Part shown: positions 8,528-16,150 of the stretch, piece by piece
Position numbering within the stretch: position 1 is the first letter of the stretch
Layout of the letters: the number at the start of each line of letters is the position of its first letter
Assembly: GCA_947630135.1 (NCBI GenBank)
Contig: CANRGH010000003.1
Location: 124,001-188,000 of the forward strand
Direction of reading: 5' to 3'
Source: an uncultured Monoglobus sp.
GTDB lineage: Bacteria > Bacillota > Clostridia > Monoglobales > Monoglobaceae
Length of the DNA: 64,000 bases
Translations under genes and position numbers: made by a program
Notes under the pieces: model-generated
What the model saw: only the letters and a program-made list of their open reading frames with translations
The model's database searches: none
Told to the model about the DNA's origin: nothing

Positions 8528-8590
8528 ATACGAAAGTTATTTTCATACATCTCTATTATACGAAAAATATCTGCGTTTGTCAATACGAAA
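8528..8590 (-). promoter_or_regulatory. dinB promoter with three ATACGAAA boxes
   Basis: On the minus strand TTGACA (plus 8578-8583), 17 bases and TATAAT (plus 8555-8560) form a consensus promoter. The plus-strand octamer ATACGAAA occurs at 8528-8535, 8558-8565 (overlapping the -10) and 8583-8590 (touching the -35). A divergent half-site, TTTCATAC, is at 8541-8548, and CATGAA/TTCATG inverted arms lie at 8591-8609. These could be operators for a damage-responsive repressor. They do not match the usual Firmicutes LexA box. Confidence 0.6.
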
Positions 8591-8643
8591 CATGAAGATA
8601 AGTTTCATGAAAAATTTTCAAAAATTTGGGAACAAATGGGGTA

Positions 8644-8672
8644 TTGTAATCGTCTAAATAATGTAGTATAAT
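8644..8672 (+). promoter_or_regulatory. Promoter of the stalk-domain protein gene
   Basis: TTGTAA (8644-8649), 17 bases and TATAAT (8667-8672) lie about 50 bases upstream of the start at 8723. Confidence 0.6.
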
Positions 8673-8722
8673 AATATACGGATAGAATTCGGAAATATCT
8701 GCTTTTAAGGAGTGTGCGGATA

Positions 8723-10075
8723 ATGATGCTTAAGAGCTTTAGTAAAAGAATATTGTTTCTGGCGGCGCTGGCCGTTTTCGCGGTGTGCCCCGCGCAGGCG
8801 AAGGTGGGCGACATAGCCGACACGATCTACACCACCGATATACTGACCCGCGTCAACGGCGCGGATATAGCCTCGTTCAGCATAGAGGGCAGAACGCTTA
8901 TCGCGATGGAGGATCTGCGGGATTACGGCTTTACGGTCGTTTATGACGACAGTGTCCGCACGCTTTATGTTAACCGCGGCGGCGAGGCCAAGAAAAATAT
9001 GCCTTCGATACTCCGCGGCAGAGTCGGCGGAGTCGCGGGATATACATACGAGACCGACATAAAGGTGATTTTTAACGGCGAGCCCGTAGGGGCTTACGCG
9101 ATAGACGGGCGCATGGCGGTTATTGTTGAGGAGCTGGGCGATCCGCTGAAATACGGCATGGTCTGCGCTTATGACGACGGCAAACGGCTGCTCACGCTGG
9201 ACAACGCCGCTCAATCGGATGCCGCCGCGTCAGGCGCCGCTCCGTCGGATATAACTCCGTCAAGCGCGGCTCAATCGAGCGCCGCCCCGACGAGCGCGAC
9301 TCCAAGTGCGGCGCCCGAGGCTTCTCCGCGGTCATCGGCGGAACCCAACGGTTCCGGCGGCGGGGGAGGCTCGTCCGCTTTCGGCGCGGCCGGCGCGGAT
9401 GTCACGGTGGACGGAGTGTCGGTCGATTTTTATCGGATCGGCGCCGCCACATACCTCGACATAGAGACGCTGAAAGCCTTCGGCTTTGAGGAAACCGAAA
9501 GGAATGAAAACATAATAATGCTGGTCAAAAAGGGCGTCGGCTCCGGGAACCCGCCGAACGGGCACAAATCTTCGGCGCTCGGCGCGGCAGCCGGTTCGCC
9601 GACGGTCTATGTCAACGGCGTCAAATGCGAGACCATGCATTCCGAGAATTTGACGATAATCAGAGTTGACAACCTGAAAAACGGGCCCTTCAGCGAGTAT
9701 TCGCCGTGCTGCGGAATATCTGCCGAAAAGGGCGCCGACGGCTCGCTGAGCATTGACACCGCGGGAGCGGGATTTCCGTCGTACGCGGATCAGCGTGACG
9801 CGGTCCTCGCGAAGGGCGGCTCGATAATTTATTTCGGGGACGATTATTCGGTCGCGGTCAGTGGCGGCAAGCCGTATAAGATATACTTAAGCGGCCTCGT
9901 TGTTCCCGTGGGCGATCTTATCCGCGACTTCGGCGGTGATATTTCGGCGGCCTCCGGCTTTAAGGTGAGTCCGGACGGAAATTCTCTGACGTGGCTCAAC
10001 GAAAACGACGGGAATTATTATCAGTTCGACCTGACCGACCTTATTCTGGTTCCGGTTTACCGCTCGGAGATTTGA
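8723..10075 (+). CDS. Secreted protein with copper-amine-oxidase-like (stalk) domains
   Basis: A 450-residue protein with a Sec signal peptide (hydrophobic core LFLAALAVFAV, cleavage after AQA). Residues about 35-160 resemble the copper amine oxidase N-terminal-like 'stalk' domain common in Firmicutes surface proteins: IEGRTLIAMEDLRDYGF, a short beta hairpin (VVYDDSVRTLYV), then a second unit (IDGRMAVIVEELGD). An Ala/Ser/Pro-rich linker (about 160-215) leads to a Gly run and two more such units (YLDIETLKAFGFEE; YKIYLSGLVVPVGDLIRDFG). The start is ATG 8723, because AAGGAG is correctly spaced from it, rather than the upstream GTG. These domains are structural and the protein probably acts in or on the wall; no enzyme motif was found. 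It lies divergent to dinB. Confidence 0.75.
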   Translation: MMLKSFSKRILFLAALAVFAVCPAQAKVGDIADTIYTTDILTRVNGADIASFSIEGRTLIAMEDLRDYGFTVVYDDSVRTLYVNRGGEAKKNMPSILRGRVGGVAGYTYETDIKVIFNGEPVGAYAIDGRMAVIVEELGDPLKYGMVCAYDDGKRLLTLDNAAQSDAAASGAAPSDITPSSAAQSSAAPTSATPSAAPEASPRSSAEPNGSGGGGGSSAFGAAGADVTVDGVSVDFYRIGAATYLDIETLKAFGFEETERNENIIMLVKKGVGSGNPPNGHKSSALGAAAGSPTVYVNGVKCETMHSENLTIIRVDNLKNGPFSEYSPCCGISAEKGADGSLSIDTAGAGFPSYADQRDAVLAKGGSIIYFGDDYSVAVSGGKPYKIYLSGLVVPVGDLIRDFGGDISAASGFKVSPDGNSLTWLNENDGNYYQFDLTDLILVPVYRSEI

Positions 10076-10133
10076 ATAATTTTTTAAATTTGGCGCAAAC
10101 TGTATATATCTTATATACAAAGGAGTGTCAAAT

Positions 10134-10802
10134 ATGTTTAAGCACGAAAAACAGCTCTTTCACCCGGTGGAAGTGGAAAGGCCCAACCCGCAGTACGCGG
10201 CGCTGATGCAGGAGCAGCTCGGCGGAGCCAACGGCGAGCTCAAGGCCGCCATGCAGTATATGTCGCAGAGCTTCAGGATCAAAAATCAGGAAATCAAGGA
10301 CCTGTTCCTTGACATAGCGGCCGAGGAACTCGGCCACATGGAGATGGTGGCGCAGACGATCAACCTGCTCAACGGCCATGATGTGGACTACGATCAGACA
10401 AAGGTCGGCGAGATCGAGACCCATGTTCTGCTGGGGCTCAACCCCGGGCTTATCAACGCGTCGGGCTATTCGTGGACGGGTGACTATGTCAGCGTGACCG
10501 GCGACCTGTGCGCGGATTTGCTTTCAAACATCGCGTCCGAGCAGCGCGCCAAGGTCGTGTATGAGTATCTGTACCGTCAGATCGACGACAAGAAGGTCAA
10601 AGAGACGATAGATTTTCTCTTGAACCGCGAGGAGGCGCATAATGCCATGTTCCGCGAGGCATTCAACAAGGTGCAGCACAGCGGGTCGAACCGCGACTTC
10701 GGCACCACCGAGGCGGCGAGGATGTATTTCAGCCTCTCCGAGCCCTCGCCCGAGGATAACCCGTTCAAAAATTCCAACTTCAAAGAGCCCGCGTTTCAAT
10801 AA
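10134..10802 (+). CDS. cotJC: Manganese catalase / CotJC-type spore coat protein
   Basis: A 222-residue ferritin-like di-metal protein. Metal ligands are seen as GELKAAMQYMSQ, EELGHMEM and EEAHNAMF (Glu and ExxH pairs on the helical bundle). It matches the manganese catalase/CotJC family, which is found in the spore coat or spore interior of Clostridia and Bacilli and can break down peroxide. The start at 10134 is preceded by AAAGGAG with eight bases of spacing; a GTG nine bases upstream is too close to the SD. The cotJA and cotJB partners are not next to it here, which is a difference from Bacillus subtilis. A strong terminator follows at 10809-10841. Confidence 0.9.
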   Translation: MFKHEKQLFHPVEVERPNPQYAALMQEQLGGANGELKAAMQYMSQSFRIKNQEIKDLFLDIAAEELGHMEMVAQTINLLNGHDVDYDQTKVGEIETHVLLGLNPGLINASGYSWTGDYVSVTGDLCADLLSNIASEQRAKVVYEYLYRQIDDKKVKETIDFLLNREEAHNAMFREAFNKVQHSGSNRDFGTTEAARMYFSLSEPSPEDNPFKNSNFKEPAFQ

Positions 10803-10808
10803 ACGCGG

Positions 10809-10841
10809 CAGAGGCGCGATTTAATTCGCGCCTCTGTTCGT
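10809..10841. terminator. Bidirectional terminator after cotJC
   Basis: CAGAGGCGCG (10809-10818) pairs perfectly with CGCGCCTCTG (10827-10836) around an eight-base loop. It separates cotJC from the convergent antitoxin gene. Confidence 0.8.
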
Positions 10842-10884
10842 TATAGAATTGGTATCATTTAAAATAGTATCTCATATATCCGCC

Positions 10885-11166
10885 TCACTCTCTTGCGGCT
10901 GATATTTCAGCGTTGATTTCATCCAAGGTCATATCGGAAATTCCGTTTTCGGCGGCGATGTGAGCGGCGGCTTTCATCGCGTTTATACCGCGGTTTTCTT
11001 GCTCCGCGTCCAGCTTCATGCTGAACGGAATACCGTTTTCTTGTATAAGCCTTGAAACGCACATGCGAAGATATGTTTGCAAATCAATGCCGAGCCTTTC
11101 GCAAATGTCTACGGCTTTTATTCGGGAGGTCTCATCCGCGCGGAATTGTACCAAAGTATTAGCCAT
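10885..11166 (-). CDS. RelB/DinJ-family antitoxin, orphan
   Basis: A 93-residue protein of the RelB/DinJ type: a short N-terminal beta strand (NTLVQFRADE), a helix-turn-helix of the ribbon-helix-helix fold (ICERLGIDLQTYLRMCVSRL) and the IPF segment typical of DinJ, followed by a C-terminal toxin-neutralising tail. Such antitoxins bind a RelE/YafQ RNase and repress their own operon. Here the stop is followed by a terminator within 50-75 bases and no toxin frame is present on either strand, so it is solitary. The start has the SD TAGGAGTG. A perfect palindrome at 11223-11246 covers the -35 region and is the likely operator. Confidence 0.85.
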   Translation of the reverse strand: MANTLVQFRADETSRIKAVDICERLGIDLQTYLRMCVSRLIQENGIPFSMKLDAEQENRGINAMKAAAHIAAENGISDMTLDEINAEISAARE

Positions 11167-11199
11167 GATTTATCACTCCTATCGTAAGATGTTCTATAT

Positions 11200-11246
11200 T
11201 TATTATATCACAAATTATAATCAATTGCAATCATTTGATTGCAATT
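11200..11246 (-). promoter_or_regulatory. Antitoxin promoter and palindromic operator
   Basis: AATTGCAATCA (11223-11233) and TGATTGCAATT (11236-11246) form a perfect palindrome with a two-base centre. On the minus strand the -35 TTGCAA lies inside it and is followed, after 17 bases, by the -10 TATAAT. Autorepression by the RelB-like protein is the natural reading. Confidence 0.7.
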
Positions 11247-11389
11247 TATTAATATTTTTTATATGTCACTGGCTAATCGTTGTTCCGCCGCGGCACGGTG
11301 ATTGGTGATTAAGTATGAACAGAGCGGCAGATTAATCGGAGAAGAAAAGGTCAAAGCGTTTTCGCGCCTTTATTTTGCACAAATATTCA

Positions 11390-11418
11390 TTGACAGGGAT
11401 TTATTTTTTTGGTATAAT
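11390..11418 (+). promoter_or_regulatory. Sigma-A promoter of the GH105 gene
   Basis: TTGACA (11390-11395), 17 bases and TATAAT (11413-11418), an exact consensus match 38 bases upstream of the start codon. Confidence 0.8.
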
Positions 11419-11455
11419 TTATTTACCTAAAAAATATGAAACGGAGGATAATATT

Positions 11456-12556
11456 ATGAATGATTTAATCGTAAACGGCCACAGCGCTCTTGAGTATGCC
11501 GAGATGGCCTGCGACGCGCTGATGCACAAGTTCGCTCCCGAGGATCTGCCGCCCAAGGGACGCTTCCATTATCATCAGGGCGTGTTCCTTTCGGGAGTTC
11601 AGCATACATATCTGCTTGACAAGAACGAGAAGTATTATGACTACGCGAAGGCGTGGGTCGACTCGATAATCGACAAGGACGGAAATATTACGAAGTTCGA
11701 CACGACCCAGCTTGACGATATGCAGCCCGGTGTGCTTTTGTATCTGTTCTATAACAGAACCAAGGATCCCCGCTACAAGAAGGCGCTTGACACGCTTATC
11801 CCGCTTATCAAGGACTTCCCCAAGAATCCCGAGGGCGGTTTCTGGCACAAGGGCAGGTATCCCGAGCAGATGTGGCTTGACGGCCTGTATATGGCCGGCC
11901 CTATCTGCGCCGAGTACGCCAAGACATTTGACGACCCCGAGCTGTTTGACCTGTGCGCGTTCCAGGCGCTGATGATGCAGGAAAAGACCAAGGACGAGAA
12001 AACCGGCCTTTGGTACCATGCCTGGGACTATGCCAAGGTTCAGCCGTGGGCCGATCCCGAGACCGGCAGGTCGCCCGAATTCTGGGGCCGCTCGGTAGGC
12101 TGGGTGCCGGTGGCTATTTTAGAGGAGCTCGACAGCTTCCCCGAGGATCACAAGGACAGAGACGCGATGATCAGCGCCGCCTGCGATCTGCTCAAGGCGG
12201 TCGTTAAGTATCAGGATCCCGAGACGGGCCTTTGGTACCAGGTCCTCGACAAGGGCGACGATCCGAAAAACTGGCTCGAGTCGTCCTGCACCTGCCTGTT
12301 TGTGGGCGCGATATGCAAGGCGGTCAAGAACGGATTTCTGGACGAGTCTTATCTTGAGTATGCCAAGAAGGGCTACACGGGCATAATAAACCGTCTGCGC
12401 TATGACGACAAGGGCGACATAATCATTGACAACATCTGCGTAGGCACGGGCGTCGGCGACTATGATCACTACTGCGCCAGAGGCACCGGCGAGAACGACC
12501 TGCACGGAGCGGGCGCGTTCCTCATCATGTGCACCGAGGCCGCGGGCGTTCTTTAA
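11456..12556 (+). CDS. Glycoside hydrolase family 105, unsaturated rhamnogalacturonyl/uronyl hydrolase
   Basis: A 366-residue (alpha/alpha)6-barrel enzyme of the YteR/YesR type. GH105 enzymes remove the terminal 4,5-unsaturated uronic acid from oligosaccharides left by pectate or rhamnogalacturonan lyases. The key motif PEQMWLDGLYMAGP carries the catalytic Asp; EFWGRSVGWVPVAILEEL, GLWYQVLD and ESSCTCLF are typical downstream pieces. There is no signal peptide, so it acts in the cytoplasm on imported oligosaccharides. The start at 11456 is chosen from ACGGAGG; an upstream in-frame extension would overlap the promoter. The gene is monocistronic. It matches functionally with the pectate lyase at 55506-58637. 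Confidence 0.93.
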   Translation: MNDLIVNGHSALEYAEMACDALMHKFAPEDLPPKGRFHYHQGVFLSGVQHTYLLDKNEKYYDYAKAWVDSIIDKDGNITKFDTTQLDDMQPGVLLYLFYNRTKDPRYKKALDTLIPLIKDFPKNPEGGFWHKGRYPEQMWLDGLYMAGPICAEYAKTFDDPELFDLCAFQALMMQEKTKDEKTGLWYHAWDYAKVQPWADPETGRSPEFWGRSVGWVPVAILEELDSFPEDHKDRDAMISAACDLLKAVVKYQDPETGLWYQVLDKGDDPKNWLESSCTCLFVGAICKAVKNGFLDESYLEYAKKGYTGIINRLRYDDKGDIIIDNICVGTGVGDYDHYCARGTGENDLHGAGAFLIMCTEAAGVL

Positions 12557-12581
12557 GCCGATTATTAATTAAAAACAACAC

Positions 12582-12608
12582 AAAGGCGGCCTTACTCGGC
12601 CGCCTTTT
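12582..12608. terminator. Bidirectional terminator between GH105 and the ImmA-like gene
   Basis: AAGGCGGCC pairs with GGCCGCCTT around TTACTC, followed by TTTT. It serves the plus-strand gene and overlaps the last codons of the convergent minus-strand gene. Confidence 0.85.
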
Positions 12609-13155
12609 CAAACAGATTGTTTTCGGGAATTATGACTCCGGGGATATCGAGGCCCCGCTGCTGCATCGAGAGGAGCTTTATCGTGACAAGCTCCGGAGAG
12701 ACGCCCAGCCTCGCGGCGGCCTGCTCCGTATTGTAGCCGTAGCCGCGCATCAGCTCGAAAATGTCCGCGTCGCCGATCAGAAGCTCGGCGGCGAACATGT
12801 TGGCCTCATACTCGGGCCGCGCGGTCATGTCATAGAGCATAACGTCGTGCACAACGCGGTTTGAGGCCAAATCCCTGTGCAGACGATCGTGCCCGAGCTC
12901 GTGGGCGAGAACCGTCTTTTGCATGCCGCGGCCCAGATTTCCGTTTAAGATAATGACGCGTTTGCGCTTTATCACGGCGTACATTCCATACAGTTTTTTG
13001 AAGTCATAGTTCAAAATAAGCTTGATCCCAAGCCCCTCCGCGATATCGAAGGGGTTTTTGCCGTGGGCCTTTATCAGTTCCCGCGCCATGTTGTGAATAT
13101 TTTCGGCAAACACCGCGTCACCCGCCTCGCTGAAAAGATTTTGAGTTTTGCGCAA
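12592..13155 (-). CDS. ImmA/IrrE-family zinc metallopeptidase
   Basis: About 187 residues, with the gluzincin motif in TVLAHELGHDRLH and the downstream EYEANMFAAELL expected to provide the third zinc ligand. In ICEBs1 and related phages the ImmA protease cleaves the adjacent ImmR repressor. Here the gene follows an XRE-type regulator by ten bases in the same direction, the same arrangement. The start is uncertain: a TTG at 13155 gives the longest protein but has no clear SD; an ATG near 13092 would remove about 21 residues. No integrase, relaxase or phage gene is nearby. A helix in the C-terminal third (AARLGVSPELVTIKL) looks DNA-binding-like, as is common in this family. Confidence 0.85.
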   Translation of the reverse strand: MRKTQNLFSEAGDAVFAENIHNMARELIKAHGKNPFDIAEGLGIKLILNYDFKKLYGMYAVIKRKRVIILNGNLGRGMQKTVLAHELGHDRLHRDLASNRVVHDVMLYDMTARPEYEANMFAAELLIGDADIFELMRGYGYNTEQAAARLGVSPELVTIKLLSMQQRGLDIPGVIIPENNLFEKAAE

Positions 13156-13165
13156 TCTCGCAAAA

Positions 13166-13570
13166 TCATTGTCTGTACTTTTTCGGCGCGTACTTTTTGT
13201 TCTCTTCCTTTACCGAGAAATACGCGTCCGAAATCGCTTTCATGGCGGCGTCCATGTCTTCCTCGGGCAGGGAGCCGCCGGCGAACAGGCCGCAGATGCC
13301 GTCGATCAGCTCCTCGACATCCGCCGCGGATCTGCTGCCGCCCTTCTCGTAGGCGTCGCGGATGATCTCCTCGTCCTCGGTCATCAGGTAGTTGCTGTCA
13401 ACACCGAAAACGTCGGCTAAACGATAATAGGTTTCTCTGCTTTTCGGATGCACGGCGCCCGACTCATAGTTCTGAACGGTGCGGAGAGTTATTTTAAGCT
13501 CCTCCGCCAGTTCGCTTTGAGTCAGACCCTTTTCTTTTCTGAGTTTTCTGACTTTTTCTCCGAACTTCAT
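13166..13570 (-). CDS. XRE-family HTH repressor, ImmR-like
   Basis: A 134-residue regulator with an N-terminal Cro/C1 helix-turn-helix (LRKEKGLTQSELAEELKITL, then RTVQNYESG) and an acidic C-terminal half ending in a basic tail. The start at 13570 (MKFGEK) is chosen from the SD AAAGGAC eight bases upstream; an ATG six codons further up overlaps that SD. With the ImmA-like protease downstream it forms a repressor/antirepressor pair, probably switched by cleavage. The target promoter is unknown; the region between this gene and the divergent ABC transporter is the obvious candidate. Confidence 0.88.
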   Translation of the reverse strand: MKFGEKVRKLRKEKGLTQSELAEELKITLRTVQNYESGAVHPKSRETYYRLADVFGVDSNYLMTEDEEIIRDAYEKGGSRSAADVEELIDGICGLFAGGSLPEEDMDAAMKAISDAYFSVKEENKKYAPKKYRQ

Positions 13571-13714
13571 AAGGCTATGTCCTTTCATTATAATATAAAT
13601 TATAACGGCGCACCCATTACCATTATTAAATAATAATACTATTCCGAAAAAAGTTTGTCAAGCGCAATTTGAGTATTTTAAACATTCTGTAAACATATTA
13701 TTCGCTGTTTTATA

Positions 13715-13743
13715 TTGACATATCCGAGAAATTGTGATAATAT
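13715..13743 (+). promoter_or_regulatory. Promoter of the first amino-acid ABC transporter
   Basis: TTGACA (13715-13720), 17 bases and TAATAT (13738-13743), 37 bases upstream of the lipoprotein start. Confidence 0.75.
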
Positions 13744-13780
13744 CTTTGTGAACAAATATTACCAAACGGGAGGTTTAATT

Positions 13781-14623
13781 ATGAAACTGAAGAAAATTTT
13801 AGCATTGGTGCTGGCCCTTATGCTGGCAGTGACCGTACTCGCGGCCTGCGGAAGCGCGCCGGCCGACACGACCGACAAGACAGCGGATACCGCCGCCGAC
13901 ACAACTGCCGACTCCGATCTCGCTTACATTCAGGACAAGGGCGAGATGGTTATCGGCATCACGCTGTTTGAGCCCATGAACTACTACGAGGGCGAGGAGC
14001 TTGTCGGATTTGAGACCGAGTTCGCCACCGCCGTTTGTGAAAAGCTCGGCGTTACGCCCAAGTTCCAGGAGATCAACTGGGATTCAAAGGAGATTGAGCT
14101 CAACTCGAAGAACATTGACTGCATCTGGAACGGTCTGACGATCACGGACGAGAGAAAGGAAAACATGGCGATCACCGAGCCTTACATGAACAACAGACAG
14201 GTTATGATCGTTAAGGCCGAGAACGTTGACGCATACTCGAGCAATGTTGACAATCTTGACGTTATCGCCGAGGTTGACTCCACGGGCTACGAGCTTATCG
14301 AGGATGACGCGTTCTTCGCGAACGCGAACGTTACCGCGGTCGACTCGCAGGCTAAGGCTCTGATGGACGTTGCCGCAGGCACATCCGACGCGGCTGTTGT
14401 TGACTATGTTTCGTCGATCGGCTCTATCGGCGAGGGCACGGATTACGCTGATCTGGTAGTGGCTCCCAACGAGTTCCCCGGCGACGAGTACGGAGTTGCC
14501 TTCAGAAAGGGCAGCGACGCGGCCGAGGCTGTTACGGAGGCCATGAAAGAGGTTTCGCAGGACGGCACTCTCGCGACGATCGCGGAGAAATACGGCTTGC
14601 AGGATCTGATTACCGTCGAGTAA
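13781..14623 (+). CDS. Amino-acid ABC transporter, substrate-binding lipoprotein
   Basis: A 280-residue family-3 solute-binding protein. The N-terminus has a lipoprotein signal with lipobox VLAAC (Cys about residue 22), then a Thr/Asp/Ala linker and the binding domain (GEMVIGITLFEPMNYYE, GFETEFATAVCEKLGV, WNGLTITDERKENMAIT). Such proteins capture polar amino acids, but the exact ligand cannot be read from sequence. The start at 13781 has GGGAGG upstream. A terminator between it and the permease (14637-14685) probably makes the binding protein more abundant than the membrane parts. Confidence 0.93.
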   Translation: MKLKKILALVLALMLAVTVLAACGSAPADTTDKTADTAADTTADSDLAYIQDKGEMVIGITLFEPMNYYEGEELVGFETEFATAVCEKLGVTPKFQEINWDSKEIELNSKNIDCIWNGLTITDERKENMAITEPYMNNRQVMIVKAENVDAYSSNVDNLDVIAEVDSTGYELIEDDAFFANANVTAVDSQAKALMDVAAGTSDAAVVDYVSSIGSIGEGTDYADLVVAPNEFPGDEYGVAFRKGSDAAEAVTEAMKEVSQDGTLATIAEKYGLQDLITVE

Positions 14624-14636
14624 TCGCTTGATTTTT

Positions 14637-14685
14637 ATAGGCTAAGCGCCGCGCTTTGAGCGGCGTTTAGCCTATTAGTTTTGTA
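14637..14685 (+). terminator. Intra-operon terminator or attenuator
   Basis: ATAGGCTAAGCGCCGC pairs with GCGGCGTTTAGCCTAT (one G-T pair) around a seven-base loop and is followed by TAGTTTTG. It lies between the binding protein and its permease, so partial termination is likely. Confidence 0.8.
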
Positions 14686-14707
14686 TTTTGAGTTAAAGGA
14701 GTTAGCA

Positions 14708-15355
14708 ATGGACAGATTATCCGAAGTTGCGTCGTCGCTTGTCGGCGGCTTTGAGTATAACTGCATAATATTTTTCTGCACGCTGGTTATGGCCGTTCCG
14801 CTGGGACTGGTGATAACGTTCGGCTCGATGTCGGGCTTTAAGCCGCTCAAGTGGGTGTCGAAAACGTTCGTGTGGATCATAAGGGGAACGCCGCTGATGC
14901 TTCAGCTTTTCGTGGTGCTCTACGCGCCGGGCCTGCTGTTTGACATACCGATAAAATCGCGCATGACCGCGGTGCTTATCGCGTTTGTCATAAACTACGC
15001 GGCGTATTTTTCGGAAATTTACCGCGGCGGCATAGAAAGCATACCGAAGGGACAGTATGAGGCGGGTCAGGTGCTCGGCCTCACAAAGACGCAGGTTTTC
15101 TTTAAGGTGGTGCTGTTTCAGGTCATAAAGCGCGTTGTCCCCGCGATGGGCAACGAGATCATAACCTTGGTCAAGGACACGTCTCTGGCGCGTATCATAG
15201 GAGTTACCGAGATCATCATGTGCGCCGAGCGATTCACCAAGCAGGGCCTTATCTGGCCGCTGTTCTCAACGGGTCTGTTCTTCCTGGCGTTCTGCGGAAT
15301 ACTGACGCTGCTGTTCGGTTACATAGAGAAAAAGCTTGATTATTACAAAGGATAA
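14708..15355 (+). CDS. Amino-acid ABC transporter, permease
   Basis: A 215-residue HisM/GlnP-type inner-membrane permease with about five membrane segments and the EAA-loop signature around EAGQVLGLTKTQVFFKVVL. WIIRGTPLMLQLF is the family's conserved second-helix segment. The start at 14708 follows AAAGGAG. It works with the lipoprotein upstream and the ATPase that begins four bases after its stop. Confidence 0.93.
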   Translation: MDRLSEVASSLVGGFEYNCIIFFCTLVMAVPLGLVITFGSMSGFKPLKWVSKTFVWIIRGTPLMLQLFVVLYAPGLLFDIPIKSRMTAVLIAFVINYAAYFSEIYRGGIESIPKGQYEAGQVLGLTKTQVFFKVVLFQVIKRVVPAMGNEIITLVKDTSLARIIGVTEIIMCAERFTKQGLIWPLFSTGLFFLAFCGILTLLFGYIEKKLDYYKG

Positions 15356-15358
15356 GGG

Positions 15359-16150
15359 GTGAAGGCTGTGTCAATACTTGAGGTTAAAAACATACACAAA
15401 AGCTTCGGCAGAACCAAGGTTTTGCGCGGCGTGGATTTCACCATGGAGCGCGGCGAGGTTCTGGTTATCCTCGGCTCGTCGGGAAGCGGCAAGACCACGC
15501 TGCTGCGCTGCCTTAACTTTTTGGAGACGGCCGACAAGGGCCAGATTTTTGTTGACGGGCGCCTTATTTTCGACGCGGACAACAAGCAGAAGCCCACAAG
15601 GGCCGAGATCCGCGAACGGCAGCTCAATTTCGGCCTGGTTTTCCAGTCGTTCAATCTGTTCCCGCAGTACAGTGCGCTTGAGAACGTGATGCTCGCGCCC
15701 AAGCTTTTGGCGAAGGAACGGGCGGATTTTAAGCGGAATAAGGCTGCGATCCTTGACGAGATCGAAAAAAACGCCGCTGCGCTGCTTGAGGACGTGGGGC
15801 TTAAGGACAAGATGAATAATTATCCGTGCGAGCTCTCGGGCGGCCAGCAGCAGCGCGTGTCAATCGCGCGCGCCATGGCCCAGGACCCGAAAATATTGTT
15901 TTTCGACGAGCCGACGTCGGCCCTCGATCCCGAGCTCACCGGCGAGGTGCTTAAAATAATAAGAAGCCTCGCGGCGGAGCACAAGACCATGGTTATCGTC
16001 ACGCACGAGATCGAGTTCGCCAGAAACGTGGCGGACAAGATCGTGTTCATGTCCGAGGGCGTGATCGTCGAGCAGGGCGCGCCCGAAGAGGTGATCGACG
16101 ATCCGAAGCACGAGCGCACAAGGGCGTTTTTAAATAAGCTCAGCATGTAG
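15359..16150 (+). CDS. Amino-acid ABC transporter, ATP-binding protein
   Basis: About 260 residues, GlnQ/HisP type. Walker A GSSGSGKTTL, Q-loop VFQSFNLFP, signature LSGGQQQR, Walker B ILFFDEPTSALDPEL and the switch His in VTHEIEFARN are all present. The start is a GTG; 15359 gives the longest form, while GTG 15368 is equally spaced from the GGGGTGAAG sequence and would drop three residues. The last 11 bases overlap the convergent rsmI gene. Confidence 0.93.
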   Translation: MKAVSILEVKNIHKSFGRTKVLRGVDFTMERGEVLVILGSSGSGKTTLLRCLNFLETADKGQIFVDGRLIFDADNKQKPTRAEIRERQLNFGLVFQSFNLFPQYSALENVMLAPKLLAKERADFKRNKAAILDEIEKNAAALLEDVGLKDKMNNYPCELSGGQQQRVSIARAMAQDPKILFFDEPTSALDPELTGEVLKIIRSLAAEHKTMVIVTHEIEFARNVADKIVFMSEGVIVEQGAPEEVIDDPKHERTRAFLNKLSM

